DNA of 64,000 bases, from contig CALVFI010000010.1 in the NCBI GenBank assembly GCA_944326815.1, forward strand, positions 62,001 through 126,000, in the 5' to 3' direction. The notes under the pieces were generated by a model that was not told the origin of the DNA, ran no database searches, and saw only the letters and a list, made by a program, of their open reading frames with translations. A program made the position numbers and the translations under genes. The stretch comes from an uncultured Rikenellaceae bacterium (GTDB lineage Bacteria; Bacteroidota; Bacteroidia; Bacteroidales; Rikenellaceae). Below, piece after piece: positions 9,151-19,324 of this stretch (its first letter is position 1; the number at the start of each line of letters is the position of its first letter).

Positions 9151-11964
9151 ATGAAGAATCTCGAGACAGATCCATATATTCGCATAAAAGGGGCCAGAGT
9201 ACATAACCTCAAAAACATAGATGTAGATATTCCGCACAACCAACTTGTTGTGATAACCGGATTGTCCGGGTCCGGGAAGTCTACGCTTGCTTTCGATACG
9301 ATTTTTGCCGAAGGTCAACGTCGGTACGTAGAAAGTCTATCTGCTTATGCTCGGCAATTTCTTGGACGCATCGACAAGCCCGATGTCGATCTGATTACCG
9401 GTATTGCTCCTGCTATCGCGATTGAACAGAAGGTCAATACCCGCAATCCGCGGTCGACGGTGGGAACAACAACCGAAATTTACGATTATCTCAAGTTGCT
9501 TTTTGCCCGTATCGGAAAAACTTATTCACCCGTATCAGGACGTGAAGTAAAGGTTTATTATATAAACGATATTGTCGATCATATTCTGGCGTTTGCGCCT
9601 GGAACACGTATCTTGATCACCGCCCCTCTGACCTTGCAGAAAGGGCAGGGGATGATCGAACGTCTCACCTTGCTTGTAAAAGAAGGTATTCAACGAATAT
9701 ATACACAAGGAAAAACATTACTCATTGATGACTTCCTGCCTACAGTTACCGATAAAACAACGGTACAAGATTTATCCATCGTCCTCGACCGGACAAAGGT
9801 ATCCGACGACGAGGATTTGAAGAGCCGCCTGGGTGATTCCTTGGCAAAAGCCTATACCTATGGCAATGGCATTTGTCGGATTGTTGTGCCGCAAGAGGAA
9901 GGCGATAAGGTAGAGGAGTTCTCTTCGCGTTATGAAATGGACGGCATGGAATTCGAAGAGCCCTCGGAATATCTGTTCAGTTTCAATAATCCCCTCGGAG
10001 CCTGCCCCTGTTGCGAAGGATATGGGAAGGTGGTGGGTATCGATGAAGACCTGGTGGTGCCCGATAAGACGAAAACAATCTATGAGGATGCTATTGCGTG
10101 CTGGCGGGGCGAGACAATGAAATGGTGGAAAGAACAATTGATTCTTTGTGCTGATAAGTTCGGATTCCCAATTCATAAGCCTTATTACGAACTGACCAAA
10201 CAGGAACGACAAATCTTGTGGCGCGGGAATGAATATTACGAATACGGACTCGATCGTTTTTTCAAATTCCTCGAGAGCGAACGATACAAAATCCAATTTC
10301 GCGTAATGTTATCCCGTTACACAGGCAAAACCATCTGCCCGGAGTGTGGTGGAAGCCGCCTGCGAAAAGAGGCCCTATATGTCAGGGTAGGCGGATTGAC
10401 CATCGCCGATATGGTAGCCATACCTGCCGTACAACTCCTTGGATTTTTCAAAGAGCTGAAACTCGATGATCACGACCTAAAAATCGGCAGCCGCATCCTA
10501 ACCGAAATCCGAAACCGACTGCAATATTTAGCCGATGTAGGGTTAGGCTATCTGACTCTCGACCGTCTCTCTTCCACCTTATCGGGAGGAGAAAGTCAAC
10601 GAATCAATCTCTCCACATCGTTAGGTAGCAATTTGGTAGGTTCACTCTACATATTGGATGAACCCAGCATCGGGCTGCATCCACGAGATACGCATCGCTT
10701 GATCCATGTGCTGAAACAATTGCGGGATATCGGTAATACCGTCATTGTCGTCGAGCATGAAGAGGAGATTATCCGCGCGGCGGATCGTATTATAGATATT
10801 GGTCCCGAAGCCGGATATAACGGAGGAGAGGTCGTATTTAACGGAACCATCAAAGAGCTGGAGAAAGCCAAGAACAGCCTTACGGCCGATTACCTGACAG
10901 GGCGAAAATCTATTCCTGTCCCGGCAAGCGTGCGGGGCTGGAGCAATTACATTACAATAAAAGGAGCAAGGGAAAATAACCTGAAGGGGATTGACGTAAA
11001 GATTCCTCTGGGAGTTATGACCTGTGTGACCGGCGTGAGCGGTAGCGGAAAATCATCGCTCGTCAAGGGGATCCTCTACCCGGCTCTCCGACGAGCGTTA
11101 TACGACACAGGATTGAAACCCGGTAATTTTGAGAAACTCTCCGGAGATATCTCAATGATCAAAGCAGTCGAGATGATTGATCAAAATCCGATCGGCAAGT
11201 CTACTCGTTCGAATCCGGTGACCTATCTCAAGGCGTATGACGATATTCGGAAACTTTTCGCCGAGCAGCCCTACGCAAAACACAATGCAATGGGGCCATC
11301 ACATTTCTCGTTCAATATTGCCGGCGGACGCTGCGAGGAGTGTCAGGGAGAGGGGGTGATTCGGGTAAGCATGCAATTCATGGCCGATGTGGAGCTCAAA
11401 TGCGAAAGTTGCGGCGGCAAACGCTTTAAGGACGAGGTGCTGGAGGTAAAATATCATGGCAAGTCGATTTATGATGTGCTCGAAATGACCGTAGACGATG
11501 CCATCGACTTCTTTAAGTCGTATAAAGACGCCATCAACAAACGCATTGTGGAGAAGTTGAAAACCCTGCAGGATGTGGGGCTTGGGTATGTCAAACTCGG
11601 ACAATCCTCCTCGACGCTCTCCGGTGGCGAAAGTCAACGGGTGAAGCTGGCCTCCTTTCTGCTGAAAGAGAACACGAACGGCAACACGCTCTTTATTTTC
11701 GATGAGCCGACAACCGGCCTGCATTTTCATGACATCAAAAAACTGCTCGACTCATTCAATGCTTTAATTGCAAAGGGACATACCATTGTTATCGTAGAAC
11801 ATAACATGGATGTGATCAAATGTGCCGATTGGGTGATCGACCTTGGACCCGAAGCAGGGGATGCAGGAGGATATCTCGTATATGAAGGAACGCCTCACGA
11901 GTTGGAGAGATGCGAAAATAGCTACACGGGGAAATTCCTGGCGCAACGCACGAAAAATCAGTAG
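9151..11964 (+). CDS. uvrA: Excinuclease ABC subunit A
   Basis: DNA-damage recognition ATPase of nucleotide excision repair, working as a dimer that loads UvrB. Two ABC modules are seen: Walker [10 protein letters not shown] near residues 37-45 and signature LSGGESQR in the first, then GVSGSGKSS and a second LSGGESQR. Zinc-finger cysteines appear in CPECGGSRL and in the CEEC...CESC pair. I chose the ATG at 9151 ([20 protein letters not shown]) because it gives 937 residues, the family norm. The open frame continues 61 codons upstream to 8968, but that part has no UvrA similarity and contains the divergent M64 promoter. TATCTTTA at 9125-9132 could be its own -7 box. Confidence 0.97.
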   Translation: MKNLETDPYIRIKGARVHNLKNIDVDIPHNQLVVITGLSGSGKSTLAFDTIFAEGQRRYVESLSAYARQFLGRIDKPDVDLITGIAPAIAIEQKVNTRNPRSTVGTTTEIYDYLKLLFARIGKTYSPVSGREVKVYYINDIVDHILAFAPGTRILITAPLTLQKGQGMIERLTLLVKEGIQRIYTQGKTLLIDDFLPTVTDKTTVQDLSIVLDRTKVSDDEDLKSRLGDSLAKAYTYGNGICRIVVPQEEGDKVEEFSSRYEMDGMEFEEPSEYLFSFNNPLGACPCCEGYGKVVGIDEDLVVPDKTKTIYEDAIACWRGETMKWWKEQLILCADKFGFPIHKPYYELTKQERQILWRGNEYYEYGLDRFFKFLESERYKIQFRVMLSRYTGKTICPECGGSRLRKEALYVRVGGLTIADMVAIPAVQLLGFFKELKLDDHDLKIGSRILTEIRNRLQYLADVGLGYLTLDRLSSTLSGGESQRINLSTSLGSNLVGSLYILDEPSIGLHPRDTHRLIHVLKQLRDIGNTVIVVEHEEEIIRAADRIIDIGPEAGYNGGEVVFNGTIKELEKAKNSLTADYLTGRKSIPVPASVRGWSNYITIKGARENNLKGIDVKIPLGVMTCVTGVSGSGKSSLVKGILYPALRRALYDTGLKPGNFEKLSGDISMIKAVEMIDQNPIGKSTRSNPVTYLKAYDDIRKLFAEQPYAKHNAMGPSHFSFNIAGGRCEECQGEGVIRVSMQFMADVELKCESCGGKRFKDEVLEVKYHGKSIYDVLEMTVDDAIDFFKSYKDAINKRIVEKLKTLQDVGLGYVKLGQSSSTLSGGESQRVKLASFLLKENTNGNTLFIFDEPTTGLHFHDIKKLLDSFNALIAKGHTIVIVEHNMDVIKCADWVIDLGPEAGDAGGYLVYEGTPHELERCENSYTGKFLAQRTKNQ

Positions 11965-11966
11965 GC

Positions 11967-13184
11967 ATGAAAGACTTTTTTAGTTATACACTTCCCAATG
12001 GCATTCGTTGCATACATAAGCGGACTAAGTCACAGGTGGCATATTGTGCCATGACAATCAATGCGGGGAGTCGGGATGAATTACCACGCGAGGAGGGAAT
12101 CGCCCATTTTACGGAACACGCTCTCTTCAAAGGAACCGAACGCCGTAAAGCATATCAGGTCAACAGCCGCTTGGAAAAACTTGGCGGCGAACTGAACGCC
12201 TTTACGACAAAAGAGGAAACAGTCGTACATGCAACCACTTTACGTACAGACTTCTCGAAGGCTGTCGAATTGATTGCCGATATTCTGTTCCATTCTACTT
12301 TTCCATCTAAAGAAATAGAAAAAGAACGGGATATAATCATCGATGAAATAAATTCTTACAAGGATTCACCTGCAGAAAGAATTTATGATGAATTTGAAGA
12401 TTTGCTTTTTTCTGACTCTCCGCTTGGCCATAACATTTTGGGAAATCGCTCAAGTGTCAGCCGATTTCGCGATGACGACATTCGTCATTTTACTGACAGA
12501 TGCCACAACACCGACCAAATGGTTTTTGCTTCGATAGGAAATCTTTCTGAAAGAAGTTTCAAACAAACTGTAGACCGTTACTTTGCAGAGATACCCCCCA
12601 ACTTTCGCCATTTTTCTCGCTCCCAACCTTCACCTGTCAGTTCTTTTAATAAAGCCATCGGACGAAATACCCACCAAGGGCATTGCATCATGGGAACCCG
12701 AGCCTATAGTTTGAATCACCCGAAAAGAGTTACCTTGGCTTTGCTTGTAAACCTACTGGGTGGTCCTGCAGCCAATTCAATGCTAAACGTATTATTACGA
12801 GAAAAATATGGATTAACCTATTGTATAGAATCGACTTACACTCCCTATTGTGACACAGGTGTGGCTTCAATATATTTCGGTACCGACCGGGATAAAACCC
12901 ATCAATGCATTGAATTAGTCGAGAAAGTACTATCTCAACTCAAAAACACCATGATGTCATCACGTCGACTATCTATGGCAAAGAAACAATTCATCGGGCA
13001 ATTGGCAATTTCCATGGAGAGCAACGAAGGATATATGCTGAGTGCAGGAAAAAGTTATTTGACTTATAATGACATAGATAGTCCTGACGTGATTTATAAG
13101 AAAGTTCTATCAATCACACCTCAAGAATTAATAGAGGTTGCAAATGAAATTTACGGAACAATGTCGATATTGAGCTACAAATAA
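11967..13184 (+). CDS. M16 family zinc peptidase
   Basis: Metallopeptidase of the pitrilysin/processing-peptidase family (M16). The inverted zinc motif HFTEH is at residues 47-51, and the third ligand is probably E127 in the IIDEINS segment, so this copy looks catalytically competent. The 405-residue length covers one N-terminal catalytic half and one C-terminal substrate-binding half, like the shorter YmxG/PqqL-type bacterial proteins. No signal peptide is visible, so it is predicted cytoplasmic. It begins 2 nt after uvrA, so co-transcription is likely. The physiological substrate is unknown. Codon usage becomes AT-richer through this gene than in uvrA. Confidence 0.92.
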   Translation: MKDFFSYTLPNGIRCIHKRTKSQVAYCAMTINAGSRDELPREEGIAHFTEHALFKGTERRKAYQVNSRLEKLGGELNAFTTKEETVVHATTLRTDFSKAVELIADILFHSTFPSKEIEKERDIIIDEINSYKDSPAERIYDEFEDLLFSDSPLGHNILGNRSSVSRFRDDDIRHFTDRCHNTDQMVFASIGNLSERSFKQTVDRYFAEIPPNFRHFSRSQPSPVSSFNKAIGRNTHQGHCIMGTRAYSLNHPKRVTLALLVNLLGGPAANSMLNVLLREKYGLTYCIESTYTPYCDTGVASIYFGTDRDKTHQCIELVEKVLSQLKNTMMSSRRLSMAKKQFIGQLAISMESNEGYMLSAGKSYLTYNDIDSPDVIYKKVLSITPQELIEVANEIYGTMSILSYK

Positions 13185-13233
13185 ACTTCTTATTACAGCG
13201 ATATTAAAAAAATCGACAAAAACACTAATCATC

Positions 13234-13881
13234 ATGGATCTTTTGGAAAAATATATGGAAAGCATCTCTTCGCCGGAAGAGGAATTGTTGACAGAACTTG
13301 ATCGGGAAACAAATTTGCATGTCATGCAGCCTCGCATGATATCCGGGCATCTGCAAGGAAAGCTACTCGAATTATTAACACGTGTCATTAGACCAAAAAA
13401 CGTACTTGAAATAGGCACATTTACAGGGTATTCAGCCATTTGTATTGCAGCAGGACTTGAAGAGGAGGGCAGGGTGGACACCATTGAAATCGATGACGAA
13501 TTGGAGGATTTTGCCCGCTCTTTTTTTAACCGCAGTTCTCATGGACATAAGATTCGACAACATGTTGGTTCAGCCTTAATGGTTGCCCCTACATTGGAAA
13601 GAGTTTATGATCTGGTCTACATTGATGGCGACAAACGGGAATATACGGCTTATTATCGAATGCTGATGGGAGATACAGATGGGCATCCATTAGTAAAATC
13701 TGGATCCATCATCTTGGCTGACAATATCCTATGGAACGGAAAAGTAATTGAACCTGTGGCCGCTAATGATCGTTTTACACAAGATATTCTTGCGTTCAAC
13801 CGAATGGTGCATGACGACAATCGCGTAGAAAGCGTGGTCATTCCTGTCCGCGACGGCCTGAGTTTAATTCGGGTAAAATAA
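13234..13881 (+). CDS. SAM-dependent O-methyltransferase (CCoAOMT-like)
   Basis: Class I methyltransferase of the caffeoyl-CoA/catechol O-methyltransferase type (methyltransferase family 3). The SAM-binding motif VLEIGTFTGYSA lies at about residues 52-63, the acidic end of the next strand at IEIDDE, and the metal/substrate loop at DLVYIDGDK...ILADNILWNG. Family members use a divalent metal and methylate vicinal hydroxyls. The substrate of the Bacteroidota homologues is unknown to me. It follows the M16 gene by 49 nt on the same strand. Confidence 0.88.
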   Translation: MDLLEKYMESISSPEEELLTELDRETNLHVMQPRMISGHLQGKLLELLTRVIRPKNVLEIGTFTGYSAICIAAGLEEEGRVDTIEIDDELEDFARSFFNRSSHGHKIRQHVGSALMVAPTLERVYDLVYIDGDKREYTAYYRMLMGDTDGHPLVKSGSIILADNILWNGKVIEPVAANDRFTQDILAFNRMVHDDNRVESVVIPVRDGLSLIRVK

Positions 13882-14263
13882 AAATGACATAACACATCAA
13901 ACTATTGGAAATATAACATATTCTGCTTATATTCAGACACTCATATAATGATTCAGGTCATGAGAAAGAGTACATTTTTGCTATTTTTGGTTTTGGCTTT
14001 TCCAAAAATGCTGTCGACACAAGTATTATCAAGCCCGGAAATTTCTTTCCAAATACTTACAAATCAATTGATCGATTCCTATTTTTAGTACAAGATGAGA
14101 ATATTGCGACAAATATAACCACTGTCCAAGGAGCAAATATCACCTCGCCCCGAATTCTACCGCAAATGGTATCGTTTAATTTCGTCGGAGCGACCTATGC
14201 GAGCAGTACAAATATACAGAACAACTCATATACACGAAATAATTCTTTTTTATTATTACCATA
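13882..14263. other. AT-rich gap without a supported gene
   Basis: About 380 bp with no convincing gene. An ATG at 13960 opens a 42-codon frame with a signal-peptide-like start (MRKSTFLLFLVLAF) that stops at 14088. A second frame stays open from about 13917 to 14375 with no usable start before 14166. The two frames overlap. A decayed gene for an exported protein is possible, but nothing recognisable remains. No RNA gene or clear promoter is seen. Confidence 0.4.
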
Positions 14264-14301
14264 CAAAAAGGGCTGCCACCATTCGATGACAGCCCTTTTT
14301 G
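14264..14301 (-). terminator. Terminator downstream of the phosphohexomutase gene
   Basis: Perfect 12-bp inverted repeat (14264-14275 and 14290-14301) with a GC core and A/T flanks, 15 nt past the stop of the minus-strand gene. Confidence 0.85.
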
Positions 14302-14316
14302 TCAATGAATTATGTA

Positions 14317-16068
14317 TTATTCCAACTTCAATTCTTTTTTCATCTGCTCGATCTTTGTATCCAACTGAGCATTGACCTTGTCGAAATCCTCGATTGCATT
14401 CAGAACTTCGCGTACTCCGAAATAGAACTTGATTTTGGGCTCCGTTCCAGAAGGACGTACCGATACAATCGTATTATCAGCCGTCAGGAACTGCAGCACA
14501 TTCGACTGACCGACATCAATCGAAGTTTTCTCACCGCTCTTCACATTGAAACACTCTCCACTTTGGTAGTCCTTAATGGTTACTACCGGAGAGCCACCCA
14601 AGGTTTTCGGCGGATTGGACCGGAAGTCGCTCATCATCTGACGAATTTCCTCCTGTCCCTCTTTCCCCTTACGGACAACGGATACCAAAGCCTCTTTATA
14701 GAATCCATACTTGAGATACATCTCTTTCAACAGACCATACAGCGTCGTACCCTGGCTCTTTGCCCAAGCGGCAGCTTCTGCAGCAACGGAACATGCCGCC
14801 ACGCCATCCTTATCACGTACCGCATCGTAAGGCAAATAACCGAAACTCTCTTCTCCACCTCCAATGTATTGCCATCCGGTTCCTTCGTGTTCACGAATGA
14901 TCTTGGCAATGTATTTAAAGCCTGTCAAACAATCGTAATACTTAACTCCAAAACTTTCAGCTACTTTGGCCGCCATCTCGGTGGTTACAATCGTCTTGAT
15001 GATGTACTGATGACCATTCAGCCGACCGAGATCGCTCCAACGGCGGCATAAATAATAGGTAAGCAGCACGCAGGTTTGATTTCCATTCAGCAGTACATAT
15101 TCTCCCTTTTCATCCGGTACGGCAATACCAATACGGTCTGAATCGGGATCGGTAGCCAGAACCAGTTCGGCTTTCTCTTTCGCTCCCAGTTCAATAGCCA
15201 TCTTCATCGTTGTACGCTCTTCCGGATTGGGGGAGGCTACCGTCGGGAAATTGCCGTCAATAATATTCTGCTCCTTGACCGTCTCGATATTGGTAAATCC
15301 AAAACGCCGCAGAGCTGCAGGAACAAGAATAACCCCTGCACCGTGAAGTGGCGTATAGACAATCTTCATATCGTGATATTTTGCCACAGCTTCCGGAGAG
15401 AGATTAAGAGCCTGGTAGATCTTATCCAAATAAAGTTGGTCAAAGGCTTCATCCAGAATATGAATATTCTCTTTGTTTTGACCGGTCAGAATTTGATCGA
15501 TAGAGGTAATTTTGCCTACCTCCTCTATGATATTCGTATCGTGCGGAGGAGTAACCTGTGCTCCATCAGCCCAATAAGCCTTGTAGCCATTGTACTCTTT
15601 CGGGTTGTGTGATGCCGTTACAACCACGCCGCTCTGGCATCCCAACTCACGGATAGCAAAACTCAGTTCAGGGGTAGGGCGCAGTGCGTCGAACAGATAG
15701 ACAGTAAAACCATTGGAAGCAAAAATATCGGCGACATGTTCCGCAAACAAACGGCTATTGTTGCGACTGTCGTGTGCAATAGCCACCCGAATCTCCTCTC
15801 CATTAAAGGCTTTTTTGAGGTAGTTGGAAAGACCCTGTGTTGCCATACCCACCGTATAGACATTCATACGGTTCGTACCTACACCCATAATGCCTCGCAG
15901 ACCTCCCGTGCCGAATTCCAAATCTTTATAAAAACTTTCGGTAAGCTCTTTTAAATCATTTTCCATTAAGTACTTGACTCTTTTCTTAGTCTCTTCATCA
16001 TAACCTCCATCAAGCCACTGTTGGGCTTTTTTCATTACTAATGAATCCAAATTGTCTCTCATAATCAA
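14317..16068 (-). CDS. Phosphoglucomutase/phosphomannomutase (alpha-D-phosphohexomutase)
   Basis: Interconverts hexose-1- and hexose-6-phosphates, supplying sugar nucleotides and glycogen metabolism. The active-site serine loop TASHNP is at residues 151-156, the metal loop DPDSDR at 307-312, and the sugar-binding loop GGEESFGY at 403-410. The phosphate-binding loop RPSGTEPKIKFY is near the C terminus. At 583 residues it belongs to the long PGM2-like group that includes phosphoglucomutases and phosphopentomutase-like enzymes, so glucose-1-phosphate is the likely but not certain substrate. It stands alone, flanked by its own terminator and a TATCTTTG box at 16119-16126. Confidence 0.93.
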   Translation of the reverse strand: MIMRDNLDSLVMKKAQQWLDGGYDEETKKRVKYLMENDLKELTESFYKDLEFGTGGLRGIMGVGTNRMNVYTVGMATQGLSNYLKKAFNGEEIRVAIAHDSRNNSRLFAEHVADIFASNGFTVYLFDALRPTPELSFAIRELGCQSGVVVTASHNPKEYNGYKAYWADGAQVTPPHDTNIIEEVGKITSIDQILTGQNKENIHILDEAFDQLYLDKIYQALNLSPEAVAKYHDMKIVYTPLHGAGVILVPAALRRFGFTNIETVKEQNIIDGNFPTVASPNPEERTTMKMAIELGAKEKAELVLATDPDSDRIGIAVPDEKGEYVLLNGNQTCVLLTYYLCRRWSDLGRLNGHQYIIKTIVTTEMAAKVAESFGVKYYDCLTGFKYIAKIIREHEGTGWQYIGGGEESFGYLPYDAVRDKDGVAACSVAAEAAAWAKSQGTTLYGLLKEMYLKYGFYKEALVSVVRKGKEGQEEIRQMMSDFRSNPPKTLGGSPVVTIKDYQSGECFNVKSGEKTSIDVGQSNVLQFLTADNTIVSVRPSGTEPKIKFYFGVREVLNAIEDFDKVNAQLDTKIEQMKKELKLE

Positions 16069-16111
16069 TATAGTTTTTACTTATACATCATCTTTCTTTC
16101 AATGAAAAAAT

Positions 16112-16255
16112 CTATACACAAAGATAATTAAAAAAATATGAATTCTCACTATCAGCACATTAAATCCACACCCCTCTCAAACCCTTTATTTTCTATATAA
16201 ATTAATATTGATTTCGCAACTGAAAAAAAATATTTTTTTTACAAATTTATACACA
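16112..16255. promoter_or_regulatory. Possible DnaA boxes upstream of dnaA
   Basis: In the AT-rich 222-bp gap before dnaA, TTATACACA (16247-16255) differs from the DnaA box TTATCCACA by one base, and CTATACACA (16112-16120) by two. They could mediate dnaA autoregulation. The cluster is too sparse to call an origin. Confidence 0.3.
16119..16126 (-). promoter_or_regulatory. -7 box for the phosphohexomutase gene
   Basis: Minus-strand TATCTTTG, about 50 nt upstream of the ATG. No good -33 element is seen at the usual distance. Confidence 0.45.
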
Positions 16256-16290
16256 ATTTTGTGAGGAAATAAAAAAGCTACCCAACCAAT

Positions 16291-17700
16291 ATGGTCATTA
16301 ATACTCAGACATATAGCGATATGTGGCAAAACTGTTTGACGCGTATCAAGGAGCAAACCTCCGAAGAAGAATTCGTCAAATGGTTCAAGCCCATTGTACC
16401 ACTTGATTTCGATGGAACGACCCTGCAATTGAGAGTCCCAAACGAAAGCTATGTCTACCATATTGAAAAGAACTACCTCCCTTTTTTAAAGCCGATCCTC
16501 TATCAACTTTTCGGATTGAAAACGCGGTTACGTTATGTCATGCCGAGGGTCGATTCTTCCGTAAACATATCTCAGCATACAGACACAACAACAATCAATA
16601 AATTCGTTGCACAAACCGATACCGCAAATATAAAAAATCCTTTTATATTGCCGGGTATTCGCAAGGTAATTATCGACCCGCAGTTGAATCCCAACTATAC
16701 GTTTGACACCTACATAGAAGGAGATTGCAATAGACTGGCACGTTCCGCAGGCTTGGCCATAGGAGTAAATCCAGGGAAAACGCCCTTCAATCCTTTATAT
16801 ATATATGGAGATTCAGGATTAGGTAAAACTCATATCGCCCAAGCAATTGGAGCCGAAGTGCGTCAACGTCATCCGGATCTACAGGTACTGTATGTATCGA
16901 TGAATAAGTTTCAGGCGCAATACACAAGCGCCATGCTCAATAAAGAGTTTAATGACTTCATTCATTTTTATCAAATGATTGATGTATTAATCATCGACGA
17001 CATTCAGGAATTATCCGGAAAAGAAAAGACACAAAATGCATTCTTCAATATATTCAACCACTTGCAGTTATCTGGAAAACAATTAATCATTACTTCAGAT
17101 AAACCTCCAGTTGAACTGAAAGATATTGAGCAACGATTGATTACCCGTTTCAAATGGGGACTGTCTGCTCAGTTAACACAACCGGATTATGAAACCAAAG
17201 TGAAGATTATCCGCGAAAAGGCAGCAAGACTGAATACAGATTTACCCGACGAGGTTATTTATTATTTGGCGGAAAACATCAGTGCGAATATTCGCGAAAT
17301 TGAAGGAGCCCTCTCTTCATTGGTAGCCAATGCAGCTTTCCTGAATCGGAAAATCACTCCCTCATTAACTAAAGAAATACTTAAGGCATACGTACGTTGC
17401 ACTCATAAAGAGATTACAATAGATCATATACAACGAGTGGTTTGCGATTACCTCCAACTCGACTTTGAGAAATTTAACTCTCCGAAACGAACCCGAGAAA
17501 TTGCACAAGCACGCCAAATTGCCATGTATCTCAGCAAGCAACATACAAAAGCCCCTTTGACAGCAATCGGCTCGGCAATCGGTGGCAAAAATCACGCAAC
17601 AGTATTGCATGCATGTAAGGCCATCTCTAACCTAATGGAGACAGACAAAGCTTTCAAACAGCAAATGGAGGAGATCGAGCGTCGTGTGTTGGCTAAATAA
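16291..17700 (+). CDS. dnaA: Chromosomal replication initiator DnaA
   Basis: AAA+ ATPase that binds DnaA boxes at the origin and opens the duplex. Domain I (about 1-85) is followed by a short linker. The AAA+ core has Walker A GDSGLGKTH (173-181) and Walker B VLIIDDIQ. Domain IV at the C terminus carries the DNA-binding signature GGKNHATVLHACKAI. The 469 residues are typical. As is common in Bacteroidota, dnaN is not adjacent: the next genes are bcp, recA and relA. A well-defined promoter is not visible; the upstream gap is AT-rich and has DnaA-box-like sites. Confidence 0.97.
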   Translation: MVINTQTYSDMWQNCLTRIKEQTSEEEFVKWFKPIVPLDFDGTTLQLRVPNESYVYHIEKNYLPFLKPILYQLFGLKTRLRYVMPRVDSSVNISQHTDTTTINKFVAQTDTANIKNPFILPGIRKVIIDPQLNPNYTFDTYIEGDCNRLARSAGLAIGVNPGKTPFNPLYIYGDSGLGKTHIAQAIGAEVRQRHPDLQVLYVSMNKFQAQYTSAMLNKEFNDFIHFYQMIDVLIIDDIQELSGKEKTQNAFFNIFNHLQLSGKQLIITSDKPPVELKDIEQRLITRFKWGLSAQLTQPDYETKVKIIREKAARLNTDLPDEVIYYLAENISANIREIEGALSSLVANAAFLNRKITPSLTKEILKAYVRCTHKEITIDHIQRVVCDYLQLDFEKFNSPKRTREIAQARQIAMYLSKQHTKAPLTAIGSAIGGKNHATVLHACKAISNLMETDKAFKQQMEEIERRVLAK

Positions 17701-17761
17701 ACCATAAGAACAATCCGTTCAAAAGAGTTTTTTCGGTGCAGTATTTGCCTGGAAAAACTTT

Positions 17762-17791
17762 TTTGTTTATTGCTATAATTGATTATCTTTA
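17762..17791 (+). promoter_or_regulatory. Promoter for bcp-recA
   Basis: TTTG (17762-17765), 18 nt, TATCTTTA (17784-17791). One mismatch to TAnnTTTG and 1 nt shorter spacing than the best sites here. It would give a leader of about 20 nt. Confidence 0.6.
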
Positions 17792-17816
17792 CAAAGATTT
17801 AACAAAGCCATAGACT

Positions 17817-18278
17817 ATGGACAAATTAAAAGTAGGGGATAAAGCCCCCGATTTTTCAGGTAACGACCAAAATGGAAATCTGATATCACTTGCAGCCCTG
17901 CGAGGGAAACGTATTGTTCTGTATTTCTACCCCAAAGACAACACCTCCGGCTGCACCGCCGAAGCCTGTAGTCTGCGCGACGGAAAACAGGAACTGGAAA
18001 AAATGGGATTTACCATTATCGGAGTCAGCCCCGACAGTGAAAAATCACACCAGGGATTCATTACTAAAAACAATCTGAATTTCACATTAATAGCTGATAC
18101 TGACAAAACAATCGCTCAAGCCTATGGAGTCTGGGGATTAAAGAAGTTTATGGGACGAGAATACATGGGAATTCTCCGGACTACTTTTATCATTGACGCA
18201 AATGGCATGATTGAAAAGATTTTCAATAAGGTAGATACAAAAAAACATTTCGAACAGATAGTCGATTCATATAAATAA
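17817..18278 (+). CDS. bcp: Thioredoxin-dependent thiol peroxidase (Bcp/PrxQ)
   Basis: Peroxiredoxin that reduces hydrogen peroxide and organic peroxides with electrons from thioredoxin. The peroxidatic Cys46 lies in [10 protein letters not shown] and the resolving Cys51 is five residues later, the same intramolecular arrangement as E. coli Bcp (C45/C50). Length 153 is normal. It starts a same-strand run: recA follows after 7 nt, so oxidative defence and recombinational repair probably share a transcript. Confidence 0.95.
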   Translation: MDKLKVGDKAPDFSGNDQNGNLISLAALRGKRIVLYFYPKDNTSGCTAEACSLRDGKQELEKMGFTIIGVSPDSEKSHQGFITKNNLNFTLIADTDKTIAQAYGVWGLKKFMGREYMGILRTTFIIDANGMIEKIFNKVDTKKHFEQIVDSYK

Positions 18279-18285
18279 ATTCAAT

Positions 18286-19296
18286 ATGGCAGAGAAAACA
18301 CAAATCAATCCGGATAAATTGAAGGTACTCAACGCCGTCATGGAGAAAATCGAAAAAGACTTCGGTAAAGGCTCCATCATGCGAATGAATAGTGAAAAGA
18401 TCGAGGATGTGGCGGTGATTCCATCAGGCTCCATTACGCTGGATATGGCGTTGGGTGTGGGAGGATACCCCAAAGGGCGCATAATCGAAATCTACGGACC
18501 CGAATCCTCAGGCAAAACCACCCTGGCAATTCACGCCATCGCAGAGGCTCAAAAAGCAGGTGGAATCGCAGCCTTTATAGATGCCGAGCATGCTTTTGAC
18601 AGTTTTTACGCTCAAAAATTAGGTGTGGATGTAGATAATTTATTGATTTCCCAACCGGATAATGGTGAGCAGGCATTGGAAATCGCCGATAATTTGATTC
18701 GTTCCAGCGCAATCGATATTGTAGTAATCGACTCAGTGGCAGCCCTTACACCGAAAGCTGAAATCGAAGGCGAAATGGGAGATTCCAAGATGGGACTTCA
18801 GGCTCGCTTGATGTCCCAAGCCCTTCGCAAACTAACAGCCAGCATCAGTAAGACAAAAACCGTTTGCATATTCATCAATCAATTGCGTGACAAAATAGGT
18901 GTGGTTTATGGTAATCCAGAAACAACAACCGGTGGTAATGCACTGAAATTTTATGCCAGCGTCCGCATCGATATTCGCAAAGCATCAAGCATCAAAGATG
19001 GAGATGAACAATTAGGAGTTCGGACAAAGGTTAAGGTGGTAAAAAATAAGGTGGCCCCTCCTTTCCGTCGCGCCGAATTCGACATTATGTACGGTGAAGG
19101 TATTTCAAAAATAGGAGAGATTATCGACCTCGGTGTCGATTACGGTGTGATTAAAAAGAGCGGCTCCTGGTTCTCATACGGAGACTCCAAGCTGGCACAA
19201 GGACGCGATGCTGTGAAAGAAACCCTTTCTTCCAAACCTGAACTGATGGCTGAGATAGAGGCCAAGGTGCGCGCAGCAATGAAGGAGGCAAAATAG
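18286..19296 (+). CDS. recA: Recombinase RecA
   Basis: Forms ATP-dependent filaments on single-stranded DNA, catalyses strand exchange, and stimulates self-cleavage of LexA-type repressors. Walker A is GPESSGKTT (71-79). The FIDAEHA and VVIDSVAAL strands and the [24 protein letters not shown]2 region are intact. Length is 336. No SOS box is recognisable upstream, and none is expected because transcription probably starts before bcp. relA/spoT follows after 28 nt. Confidence 0.98.
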   Translation: MAEKTQINPDKLKVLNAVMEKIEKDFGKGSIMRMNSEKIEDVAVIPSGSITLDMALGVGGYPKGRIIEIYGPESSGKTTLAIHAIAEAQKAGGIAAFIDAEHAFDSFYAQKLGVDVDNLLISQPDNGEQALEIADNLIRSSAIDIVVIDSVAALTPKAEIEGEMGDSKMGLQARLMSQALRKLTASISKTKTVCIFINQLRDKIGVVYGNPETTTGGNALKFYASVRIDIRKASSIKDGDEQLGVRTKVKVVKNKVAPPFRRAEFDIMYGEGISKIGEIIDLGVDYGVIKKSGSWFSYGDSKLAQGRDAVKETLSSKPELMAEIEAKVRAAMKEAK

Positions 19297-19324
19297 AGTA
19301 GGGAATTATTGCGACGTACAGTCC

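Noticed and set aside
16069..16290. Chromosomal origin of replication
   Set aside because: Only two weak DnaA-box-like sites, and no clear unwinding-element array could be established by eye.
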